Shown in pieces: positions 1-6,925 of a stretch of 23,700 nt of DNA (position 1 is the stretch's first letter; each line of letters begins with the position of its first letter). Position numbers and translations under genes: made by a program. The stretch is from an uncultured Porphyromonadaceae bacterium (GTDB lineage: Bacteria; Bacteroidota; Bacteroidia; Bacteroidales; Muribaculaceae), in assembly GCA_905193995.1 (NCBI GenBank), contig CAJJQT010000001.1, positions 1 through 23,700 on the forward strand. The letters run 5' to 3'. The notes below the pieces were generated by a model. That model was not told the origin of the DNA. It searched no databases and saw only the letters and a program-made list of their open reading frames with translations.

Positions 1-716
1 CCCGCCGCTGGCTCGCCTCGATGATGCGCCACTTCTCGCCCGACAACCACACAGAGCTGGTCATCGGCTACGCCACCGCCGCCCCCTACGAGGACATCGG
101 CTGGGGCAAGCGCACCCGCTCATTCGACACCGTCGCCGACGCCACCCGCTGGCTCTCCGACGCCATCCACGGCCATCCATGGCGCGGCACAGGCTTCAAC
201 CTCGCCTACACACGTGAGCTCTTCTTCCGCGTCAAGGGCTTCTCGAGCCACCTAAATCTGCGCGACGGCGACGACGACATCTTCGTCAGCTCCATTGCCA
301 CGGCGTCCAACACTGACGTCGAGCTCGGCATCGACTCCATCGTCGAAGTCACCGGCAACAACACCCGCCGCATCGCCCGTGAGCGCCGCCGGCGTCGCCT
401 CTTCACCTCACGCTTCATCCGCCGCCGTCCGCGCCTGCTCTCGGCCCTGGCCTGGCTCTGCTACCCCGCCGGACTTATCCTGCCGCTCATCGCCGCGGCC
501 CTGCCGCCCTACAACCTCGCCACCTGGGCCTGCGCCGCAGCAGCCCTGGCCGTCTGGTATCCCGTAGGGCTCGTCTGGCGCATGGCCGACACCGCCCTGT
601 GCGGACGCAACCTGCTGCTCACGCTGCCCTTCCTCGCGGCGTCGCGCCCCCTGCGGCTCGCCGCATCCGCAATAACAGCACGCTTCCGCCATGCCAAACG
701 GTACACCTGGGAATAA
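1..716 (+). CDS. Glycosyltransferase family 2, C-terminal part (5' end outside window)
   Basis: The frame (codons from base 3) is open to the left edge, so the gene begins upstream and only about 237 C-terminal residues are visible. The sequence GTGFNLAYTRELFF followed by KGF and then GDDDIFV matches the acceptor-side region of GT-A family 2 enzymes, where an E/D-D pair contributes the catalytic base. An arginine-rich stretch after it (RRIARERRRRR) lies where such enzymes usually have their Q/RxxRW-type motif. Two hydrophobic segments follow (around LLSALAWLCYPAGLILPLIA and TWACAAAALAVWYPVGLVW), so the protein is probably anchored in the inner membrane with a cytoplasmic catalytic domain. The likely role is sugar transfer in envelope glycan synthesis; donor and acceptor cannot be told. 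The Met at base 21 is internal and is not the true start. Confidence 0.75.
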   Translation, partial: RRWLASMMRHFSPDNHTELVIGYATAAPYEDIGWGKRTRSFDTVADATRWLSDAIHGHPWRGTGFNLAYTRELFFRVKGFSSHLNLRDGDDDIFVSSIATASNTDVELGIDSIVEVTGNNTRRIARERRRRRLFTSRFIRRRPRLLSALAWLCYPAGLILPLIAAALPPYNLATWACAAAALAVWYPVGLVWRMADTALCGRNLLLTLPFLAASRPLRLAASAITARFRHAKRYTWE

Positions 717-768
717 TTCCGATTCATCACATATTAATTAACAATTCACAAATCCTATTCCGACCGAT

Positions 769-1230
769 ATGTCTCGCCAATCTTTAGACCAGCTCGACCT
801 TAATATTCTGAAAAATCTGTCGCTCAACGCCCGCAAACCCTACCTCGAGATCGCACGCGAGTGCGGCGTCTCCGGAGCCGCCATCCACCAGCGCATCCAG
901 CGCCTGTCACAGATCGGCATCATCAAGGGCTCCGAATGCCTCATCGACCCCGCTGCGGTCGGCTTCGACACCTGCGCCTACGTCGGACTGTACCTCCGCG
1001 ACCCCTCGCAGTACAATTCCGTAGTCACCGCTCTCGAAAAAATGCCCGAAATCGTCGAATGCCACTACACCACCGGCCAGTACGACATTTTCATCAAGCT
1101 CTACGCACGCAACAACGACCACCTGCTCCATATCCTGCAGAAAATCCAGGAACTTGGCTTCGCACGCACCGAGACCCTCATCTCCTTCAAGCAGGTCTTC
1201 AAGCGCCAGATGCACATCGACGAAAACTGA
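769..1230 (+). CDS. Lrp/AsnC family transcriptional regulator
   Basis: This 153-aa protein has the normal length and layout of the family. An N-terminal winged helix-turn-helix covers about residues 8-55 (LDQLDLNILKNLSLNARKPY, then EIARECGVSGAAIHQRIQRL), and a C-terminal RAM ligand/oligomerisation domain covers about residues 65-145 (AYVGLYLRD, then VVTALEKMPEIVECHYTTG and YDIFIKLYA). Family members bind DNA as dimers or octamers and respond to amino acids or related small molecules; the effector here is unknown. The start ATG follows an AT-rich 52-nt gap after the glycosyltransferase, and the gene appears to stand alone. No clear Bacteroidetes -7 box was found in that gap. Possible hairpins and a terminator follow the stop codon. 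Confidence 0.9.
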   Translation: MSRQSLDQLDLNILKNLSLNARKPYLEIARECGVSGAAIHQRIQRLSQIGIIKGSECLIDPAAVGFDTCAYVGLYLRDPSQYNSVVTALEKMPEIVECHYTTGQYDIFIKLYARNNDHLLHILQKIQELGFARTETLISFKQVFKRQMHIDEN

Positions 1231-1250
1231 CCCCAATATAAAAAACTAAA

Positions 1251-1282
1251 CCCGATAGCTTGACGAGTCAGGGGCTACCGGG
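1251..1282 (+). other. Imperfect hairpin between the Lrp-type and Abi-like genes
   Basis: CCCGATAGC (1251-1259) pairs with GCTACCGGG (1274-1282) with a single A/C mismatch. An inner TGAC-GA-GTCA hairpin (1261-1270) lies inside it. No T-run follows, so it is not a classical terminator on its own. It could be an operator, an mRNA structure, or an edge left by insertion of the downstream gene. Confidence 0.35.
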
Positions 1283-1286
1283 AATC

Positions 1287-1313
1287 AACACTGCAAAATT
1301 AGTGTTTTCTTTT
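1287..1313 (+). terminator. Probable intrinsic terminator after the Lrp-type gene
   Basis: The arms AACACT (1287-1292) and AGTGTT (1301-1306) form a 6-bp stem around an 8-nt loop. A T-rich run (TTCTTTT) follows directly. The stem is short and AT-containing, so confidence is moderate. Confidence 0.45.
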
Positions 1314-1352
1314 GATAAAAACAACTTTATTATTCAAAAAGATTAAAGACTA

Positions 1353-2054
1353 ATGAAATTCAGCGAATTTCAAACGATTTTGTCTTCCGAGCGCCTGCAG
1401 AGGTACGTCGTTGCCTGCGACAATGACACCCGAAAATCCATGGCTCTCTATAGGCTTAATCTTCACCTGTCTCAGGAAGTCTTTACCCTGCTCAGTTGTT
1501 TTGAAGTCGCTGTCAGAAATGCTATTAATAATGTACTTACACAAAGGCTCGGCGACGATTGGCTGAGAGACGCTGTTTTACCGGGCGGAATTTTTGACAT
1601 TCCGGGTTGCCGCGATAGCGCAAACATCATACGCAAGGCTTACACCAGGTTACTTCGTGAAGGCAAATATACTCATACCAAGTTACTTGCTGAAATGGAA
1701 TTCGGTGTGTGGAAATACATGTTTGCAAACCCACAGTACCGTGCGGTCGGACGGTGCCTGCTTGAAATATTTCCAAACAAACCCCGGTCTAACGCTGAAT
1801 GCCAGTACAACAATACTTTTATATTTAATGAGCTGGACGGCATCAACATACTTCGCAACCGAATTGCCCATCACGAGCCTGTATGCTTTGCTCTCAGACA
1901 AACCGTCATCGATTTATCATACATCAGGAATTCCTACCGGAAGATCAATACATTTTTCTTCTGGATGGGAATTGACAGCCGTTCTCTTCTTTACGGACTT
2001 GATCACGTCAACAATGTTTGCTCAAAAATCACTTATTTGCAGCAAAACCTTTGA
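1353..2054 (+). CDS. Abi-like protein with HEPN-type RNase motif
   Basis: This 233-aa protein resembles the Abi_2/AbiD/AbiF group of abortive-infection proteins. The region around residue 50 (LLSCFEVAVRNAINNVLTQ) matches the usual start of that domain. Residues 168-175 read RNRIAHHE, which fits the HEPN R-x4-6-H signature (R168, H173) expected of metal-independent RNases. In known Abi systems such proteins shut down infected cells by cutting RNA, often tRNA; that role here is inferred from family only. The gene looks AT-richer than its neighbours and uses more A/T-ending codons, a sign of horizontal acquisition. It stands alone between the regulator and the outer-membrane protein gene. No antitoxin or partner gene is adjacent, so it would be a single-gene system. 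Confidence 0.75.
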   Translation: MKFSEFQTILSSERLQRYVVACDNDTRKSMALYRLNLHLSQEVFTLLSCFEVAVRNAINNVLTQRLGDDWLRDAVLPGGIFDIPGCRDSANIIRKAYTRLLREGKYTHTKLLAEMEFGVWKYMFANPQYRAVGRCLLEIFPNKPRSNAECQYNNTFIFNELDGINILRNRIAHHEPVCFALRQTVIDLSYIRNSYRKINTFFFWMGIDSRSLLYGLDHVNNVCSKITYLQQNL

Positions 2055-2111
2055 CTGACTTATTTTTAGCGGGAGGATGAATCTCTTTTCACATTTTTTA
2101 AACTTAGGGGC

Positions 2112-2190
2112 TGTCATTTTCAAAGGCTACGATGCGTCTTATAAGCGTAATCATTCATCATTTCAGTACAGACACCCTTAGAAAATGACA
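2112..2190 (+). repeat. 10-bp perfect inverted repeat spanning the 5' leader of the outer-membrane protein gene
   Basis: TGTCATTTTC (2112-2121) is the exact reverse complement of GAAAATGACA (2181-2190). The right arm covers the ATG at 2185. Just outside or inside these arms a weaker pairing also exists between CTTAGGGGCTGTC (2103-2115) and GACACCCTTAG (2171-2181). The region could fold so that the start codon is sequestered, or it could be the remnant of a short mobile inverted-repeat element. Confidence 0.45.
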
Positions 2191-4611
2191 CTCCGCATTC
2201 TTTTTGCTGCCCTTACCATCGCCTCTGCCGCCGCCGCGCATGCCTACAGCGTCACCGCTACAGTAGTCGACACCGTCGGCGAGACCCTTCCCTACGTCAC
2301 ATACCGCATATACCCCGACTCGGCAACGGTAGCCGCCGTCTCAGGCACCTCGACCGAACTCGGACGCATCAGCCAGAATATCGACCGCGCCGGCTCCTAC
2401 CGCATGACCCTAAGCTATGTCGGCATGGCCGACAAATCGGCCGAGTTCACCGTCGGCAGCGGCCACACCACTGCCGACCTCGGGATCCTCACCATGGCCG
2501 ACGACGCACAGCAGCTCGAAAACATCACCGTCACGGCACAGCGCCCGCTGGTGGTCAAGAAGATCGACCGCCTCGAATACGACGTCGCCGCCGACCCGGC
2601 CACACCGACATCAACACTCAACGAAATCCTGCGCAAGGTGCCTATGGTCAGCGTCGACCCCGACGGAACCATCAAGGTAAACGGCTCCACCAACTTCAAA
2701 ATTTATAAGAACGGCCGTCCGAGCAACTCGCTCAGCCGCAACGCCAAGGATCTCTTCGCCGCCATGCCCGCCTCGATGATCAAACGCATTGAGGTCATCA
2801 CCGAACCCGGTGCCGAATACGACGCCGAAGGCTCGACAGCCATCCTCAACATTGTCACCGACAGCAAATCGTCGATCAAGGGCGTCCTGGGCAATGTCAG
2901 CGCCTACTGGGCCACCCAGCAGTCGACTCCGGGCATCAACACATGGATCACTTCCGAGATCGACAAGGTCACCTTCAATCTCTACGGCGGATATCAGGGC
3001 ATCGGCGGAGCGCAGACACGGTCGCGCTCCGAATCGCGGACCTACTACCCCGACGGCACATCGCGTCTCAGCACCGGCGAAAGCCGCGACAGCGGCGACT
3101 TCGGCTATTTCGGTCTTGATGCGTCATGGCAGCCCGACACCCTCAACCTCTTCAACGCCGAAATCAACGGCTACGCCTACAGCGCTTCCGAAAAAGGCAC
3201 CTCGTTCGACGCCCTGATGGCCAAGGACGCCGAAGGCATCGAACAGATACTCGGATCATACCGATCGCTCACCGACGATCCGTATTCGCGCTATCTCGAC
3301 TTCGACGCCGCAATCAACTTCCAGCACAACACCCACCGCAAGGGCGAAGTATACACATTCTCCTATCTGATCTCCCACACCAACCAGAGTTCGCACTCGC
3401 AGGTCTACTACTCCGACTTCACCGGCTCGGAGCAGCTGCCCTACTCCGCCATACTCTCCAAGTACGACCTCAGCTTCTACGAACATACCCTCCAGGCCGA
3501 CTGGACCCGCCAGCTCGGAATCCACAACCTCGACTTCGGCGTAAAGGGCATCTTCCGCCGCAACCACTCCACCAATGAGTTCGACTACGTCGACCTGCGC
3601 CAGACCGACAACGAATTCCGCCACGTCACCGACATCGCCGCCATATACGGGCAGTACTCCGTGCGTCTGGGCAAGTTCAGTCTCCGAGCCGGTCTCCGTT
3701 ATGAATTCTCCCACATGAAGGCTTCGTTCCCCGACGGATCTGCAGCCGACTATTCGTCGGACCTCAGCGACCTTGTGCCAAGCGCTGCCGTTTCCTGGTC
3801 GATCAATGACGCCAATTCTCTGTCACTCAATTATTCGACCTCGATCAGCCGACCCGGTATCAATTATCTGAACCCGGCCGTAACGATCTCACCGACCTCC
3901 GTCAGCTTCGGCAACCCCGATCTGGGCAGCGCACGCCGACAGTCGGCCAAACTCACCTATATGCTCATCAAGAACAAGGTCAACTTCCAGCTATCGGCCG
4001 ACTACGGATTCGTCAACAACGGCGTAGCCGGCGTCAGCTACCTCACTGACGGCAATATCATAACCTCGACCTACGCCAACATCGGCCACCAGCGCAACCT
4101 AACCTTCGGCACGTACGTGCAATGGTCGCCCGACGACAAGACACAGTTCATGTGCCAGGCCCGCGTCACTTACGCCCGCTATTCTCAGCTCGGCATGAGC
4201 CTCGGCCGCTGGACGCCGTACGTCTACGCAAACATCCGGCGCACCCTTCCCTGGAAGCTCCAGGCCGGCGCATTCTGCTTCTATCAGCGCGGCGGCGTCA
4301 ACAGCGTCTACCAGTATTGGTCGCAGCCCTTCTCCGGAATTTACTACGGCATATCGCTGGGACGCACCTTCCTCAAGGGCGACCGCCTGAATGTCCGCGC
4401 AGAACTGCTCAACCCCATCTCGCCCAAGTACTCCCGTTTCAGCGTCAACACCGTCAACGGCGATTACACCGGCTATACCGACAGCTACCAGCGCCGCGGC
4501 ATACAGGCCCGGTTCTCGATCAGCTACCGCTTCGGCTCGCTGCAGGCTCAGGTCAGGAAGACCTCGCGCTCGATCGAGAACGACGACCTCGTCGGCCGCA
4601 AGACCGAATAA
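2185..4611 (+). CDS. Outer-membrane beta-barrel / TonB-dependent receptor-like protein
   Basis: The 808-aa protein starts with a signal peptide (residues 1 to about 20, ending AAAAHA). A carboxypeptidase-regulatory-like Ig domain follows (about 22-105). The linker LENITVTAQRPLVVKK (from 111) leads into a plug-like domain containing KVPMVSVDPDG (151-161), FKIYKNGRP (171-179) and IKRIEVITEPGAEYDAEG (from 199). The remainder, about 230-790, is rich in alternating aromatic and polar strands typical of the OMP_b-brl_3 family. Such proteins resemble TonB-dependent transporters in the outer membrane, but their substrates are mostly unknown and no SusD partner is nearby. The next gene, for a lipoprotein, begins 15 nt after the stop, so the two are probably co-transcribed. 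A moderate-affinity transport or assembly role is inference. Confidence 0.85.
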   Translation: MTLRILFAALTIASAAAAHAYSVTATVVDTVGETLPYVTYRIYPDSATVAAVSGTSTELGRISQNIDRAGSYRMTLSYVGMADKSAEFTVGSGHTTADLGILTMADDAQQLENITVTAQRPLVVKKIDRLEYDVAADPATPTSTLNEILRKVPMVSVDPDGTIKVNGSTNFKIYKNGRPSNSLSRNAKDLFAAMPASMIKRIEVITEPGAEYDAEGSTAILNIVTDSKSSIKGVLGNVSAYWATQQSTPGINTWITSEIDKVTFNLYGGYQGIGGAQTRSRSESRTYYPDGTSRLSTGESRDSGDFGYFGLDASWQPDTLNLFNAEINGYAYSASEKGTSFDALMAKDAEGIEQILGSYRSLTDDPYSRYLDFDAAINFQHNTHRKGEVYTFSYLISHTNQSSHSQVYYSDFTGSEQLPYSAILSKYDLSFYEHTLQADWTRQLGIHNLDFGVKGIFRRNHSTNEFDYVDLRQTDNEFRHVTDIAAIYGQYSVRLGKFSLRAGLRYEFSHMKASFPDGSAADYSSDLSDLVPSAAVSWSINDANSLSLNYSTSISRPGINYLNPAVTISPTSVSFGNPDLGSARRQSAKLTYMLIKNKVNFQLSADYGFVNNGVAGVSYLTDGNIITSTYANIGHQRNLTFGTYVQWSPDDKTQFMCQARVTYARYSQLGMSLGRWTPYVYANIRRTLPWKLQAGAFCFYQRGGVNSVYQYWSQPFSGIYYGISLGRTFLKGDRLNVRAELLNPISPKYSRFSVNTVNGDYTGYTDSYQRRGIQARFSISYRFGSLQAQVRKTSRSIENDDLVGRKTE

Positions 4612-4626
4612 CCTCTTAATGTGTAC

Positions 4627-5553
4627 ATGAAACTATTACACCTGCTTTTAGCATCCATCAGTCTTATCACTGTCGCAGCCACCGGCTGCAACAGTGATAT
4701 TTTCATTGACGGCCCCGACATCCCCGAGACTCAGTACGGCTCAATCGACGGCGACGGCGGCGAAGCCACCTTTACAATGCCGGTCAGAGATCTTGAATAT
4801 TTCGGCTTCGACCATATGAGCGACAAAAACTGCCGCTACTATGACTCGGCCGGCGAGGAAATTGACCCGAAGTCGCCCGCCGCGGAAATCGCCCGCATCG
4901 TCTATGAGACGGACTTCGCGAAAATCGAACTGCTCAGAAATGGATCTAAAGTCACCGTCAGAAGCATATGCAGCACCTATCAGATGGAAGACCACTGGTC
5001 GGTCCGTTTCGAATATTCCTACGGTGTCCGCTTCATCGAGATAGAGATCCATCCCGGACGCCCTCTTCAGTTCAAGGGCGCGTTCTACACCGGCCCTCTT
5101 AAGGTCAACGACCGCGCACAGACCACCTCTCACAGCCTCAATGTCTCCAACGACGCCCCGCTGCCAACTTCGGTCACCGTCATGCCGTATCTCAACGAAC
5201 TGGCCTCCATACTCGTCAAGCCCGACAGAACGTATTCCTGGGTCGGCGGCCTACAGCTCACCATGCCGGTGCCCGTATATACCGGCGGCGAATGGCGGCT
5301 TACCGAGAAAGCAGGCATAAGACCTGACGCTAAATATTCCTACGAAGGCCCCGACCGGATGACGAAGGTCGAAGTCAGCGTACCGGCCAATTCGAGCGTC
5401 CGCATCATCACCGACGTTATCTATACCGGAGCCGAAGCCGCCGGGCAGATGGTTTTCTATAATGAAATCCTCGACCGGCGGATCGTTGAAAATTTCTCGG
5501 TGACATCACTTTATCCGATCAAATATGAAATCCGAACCGAAGATGCGAAATAG
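4627..5553 (+). CDS. Lipoprotein of unknown function
   Basis: The ATG at 4627 gives 308 aa and a clean lipoprotein signal: MKLLHLLLASISLITVAATG followed by Cys as the predicted lipidation site. A GTG two codons upstream is a less likely start. No family could be recognised. The mature part looks all-beta, with many alternating hydrophobic and polar segments and several glycine/proline turns, as in surface or periplasmic beta-sandwich proteins. It follows the outer-membrane receptor-like gene by 15 nt and overlaps the deacylase gene, so the three genes probably form one envelope operon. It could be an accessory lipoprotein of the receptor-like protein, but nothing in the sequence proves this. 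Confidence 0.7.
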   Translation: MKLLHLLLASISLITVAATGCNSDIFIDGPDIPETQYGSIDGDGGEATFTMPVRDLEYFGFDHMSDKNCRYYDSAGEEIDPKSPAAEIARIVYETDFAKIELLRNGSKVTVRSICSTYQMEDHWSVRFEYSYGVRFIEIEIHPGRPLQFKGAFYTGPLKVNDRAQTTSHSLNVSNDAPLPTSVTVMPYLNELASILVKPDRTYSWVGGLQLTMPVPVYTGGEWRLTEKAGIRPDAKYSYEGPDRMTKVEVSVPANSSVRIITDVIYTGAEAAGQMVFYNEILDRRIVENFSVTSLYPIKYEIRTEDAK

Positions 5554-6727
5554 CCTTTTTGCTCTCTTTTTGTGCCTCTCGGCTCTCTCGGCGGCAGCCG
5601 ACAGCATCCCGTCCATGTTCTCGCGGCCGCCGGAGTGGCGGATCGGAGCCGAAGTAGCGCCGGCCTGGGTCTGCCCGACCGACGGCTTCCTCAAAGGCAA
5701 CAACCCCGAACGCAAACGCATCGGAGCGAATCTGGCCGGCGACATACGCGCCGACTTCAGCTTCGCGTCCTCCACACGCGAGGGCATGCTGTATCCCGGC
5801 CTATACCAGGGTCTCGGCTTAGGGATGAACACTTTCTTCGCCAGCTCACAGCTTGGCTCGCCCGCCTCGCTCTACGTCTATCAGGGCGCTCCCGTCTGCC
5901 ATATCGGACAACGCTTCTGGCTCGGATACGAATGGCAGTTCGGCGCCGCTTTAGGATGGAAGCATCTCAGCGAGCCTGAGCCGGAGTACGACGCCGTAGT
6001 CAGCACGTCGGTGACAGCCCGCATGGGCATCGCCCTTAAACTCCATTACAGCCTCTCGGACCGTTGGCGCATGTCATTCGGAATCATGGCCAGACACTAC
6101 TCCAACGGCAACACCTCCCTGCCTAATTCCGGCGTCAACACTCTCGGCGCTTCAGTCGGCATAGCCTATGTCATCGCTCCCGCCGAGGATGCCGGCGCCG
6201 CTCCCGACCCGGCAATCGAAAGCGAGGCCGACAGCCATACCTGGTTCTACGACATAACCGCCTACGGCGCCTGGCGCAAACGTGGCCTGTATGTCGGACC
6301 GAACGCCGATCCGCAGATCTGTCCGGGCAAATTCGGCGTCGCAGGCCTGCAGTTCTCGCCCATGTACCGGCTCAACCGCTGGGTTGCCGTCGGTCCGGGC
6401 CTCGACCTGCAGTGGGACGAAAGCGCCGGACTCGCCCCCTACTGGGTCGACGGAAGCTACGGCGAGGACATCAGGTTCCGCCGGCCGCCTTTCGGCAAGC
6501 AGCTGAGCGTAGGCCTCTCGGCCCATGCCGAACTGACCATGCCCATTTTTTCCGTCAACGTCGGTCTTGGCTACGATGTCATCAACCCAAAGGGAGACAA
6601 AGCCTTCTATCAGTCGCTCACACTCAAGACATTCGTCACCCGGCACATCTACATCAACACCGGCTATCGCCTCGGCAACTTCAAGGACCCCCAGAATCTC
6701 ACCCTCGGCCTCGGATTCCGCCTCTGA
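5525..6727 (+). CDS. PagL-like acyloxyacyl hydrolase (lipid A 3-O-deacylase family)
   Basis: The 400-aa protein has an N-terminal signal peptide; MRNSLFALFLCLSALSAAA from the second Met (base 5543) looks the more natural start, but either overlaps the lipoprotein gene. Residues about 35-218 form a PagL-like barrel. The segment RHYSNGNTSLPNSGVN (190-205) contains the family's His-x-Ser catalytic pair (H191, S193) and the conserved following Asn. Classical PagL is about 170 residues. Here a second, similarly sized beta-barrel-like half (about 240-400) follows; it lacks an equivalent H-x-S motif. PagL enzymes sit in the outer membrane and remove the 3-position acyl chain of lipid A; activity here is inferred from the motif. 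Confidence 0.8.
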   Translation: MKSEPKMRNSLFALFLCLSALSAAADSIPSMFSRPPEWRIGAEVAPAWVCPTDGFLKGNNPERKRIGANLAGDIRADFSFASSTREGMLYPGLYQGLGLGMNTFFASSQLGSPASLYVYQGAPVCHIGQRFWLGYEWQFGAALGWKHLSEPEPEYDAVVSTSVTARMGIALKLHYSLSDRWRMSFGIMARHYSNGNTSLPNSGVNTLGASVGIAYVIAPAEDAGAAPDPAIESEADSHTWFYDITAYGAWRKRGLYVGPNADPQICPGKFGVAGLQFSPMYRLNRWVAVGPGLDLQWDESAGLAPYWVDGSYGEDIRFRRPPFGKQLSVGLSAHAELTMPIFSVNVGLGYDVINPKGDKAFYQSLTLKTFVTRHIYINTGYRLGNFKDPQNLTLGLGFRL

Positions 6728-6827
6728 CCCGCCCAAAATGATTATTACAATAATCAATCGCTCGAATTGATTACTCCAATAATCATTCACTGAAATCGAT
6801 TATTACAATAATCATTTATCAAAATTC

Positions 6828-6870
6828 ATCCTTGCAATAATTATTTACACAAAATGATTATTGCAAGGAT
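6828..6870 (+). other. Long hairpin formed by array units 4 and 5
   Basis: ATCCTTGCAATAATTATTT starting at 6828 pairs with AAAATGATTATTGCAAGGAT ending at 6870 through about 19 base pairs with one T-G wobble and a loop of about 4 nt. It lies just upstream of the -7 box at 6880, so in DNA it would be a cruciform-prone site next to the promoter rather than part of the mRNA. Confidence 0.6.
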
Positions 6871-6888
6871 TATTTTTATTATCTTTGC
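6861..6888 (+). promoter_or_regulatory. Promoter of the AAA ATPase gene inside the repeat array
   Basis: TATCTTTGC at 6880-6888 is an exact match to the Bacteroidetes -7 element TAnnTTTGC. A TTG at 6861-6863, within array unit 5, can serve as the -33 element with 16 nt between, slightly short. The start ATG is at 6926, giving a leader of roughly 30 nt. Proteins binding the array would be expected to control this promoter. Confidence 0.65.
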
Positions 6889-6925
6889 AGTCGAATAATC
6901 ATTTATATTTAATCGTTTATATATT

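Larger units (their letters stand above)
6739..6901 (+). repeat. Tandem array of 18-bp palindromes with exact 29-bp period
   Basis: Units begin at 6739, 6768, 6797, 6826, 6855 and 6884, always 29 bases apart. The core in unit 1 is TGATTATTACAATAATCA (8-bp arms around AC). Units 2 and 3 differ by a few bases. Units 4 and 5 carry the variant centre TTGCAA, with one arm of each changed to ATCC or GGAT. Unit 6 keeps only the right arm AATAATCA (6894-6901). The 11-nt spacers are AT-rich and partly similar (such as TTTATCAAAAT). Units 5 and 6 embrace the -33 and -7 promoter boxes of the AAA ATPase gene. The array looks like a multi-site operator or iteron cluster. Confidence 0.85.

Noticed and set aside
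1251..1282. tRNA-like or small RNA gene
   Set aside because: The nested hairpin is too short for a tRNA and has no anticodon or T-arm features.
6739..6901. CRISPR array
   Set aside because: The spacing is regular, but the 18-bp units are themselves palindromic and diverged, the 11-nt spacers are far too short and partly similar, and no cas gene is present.
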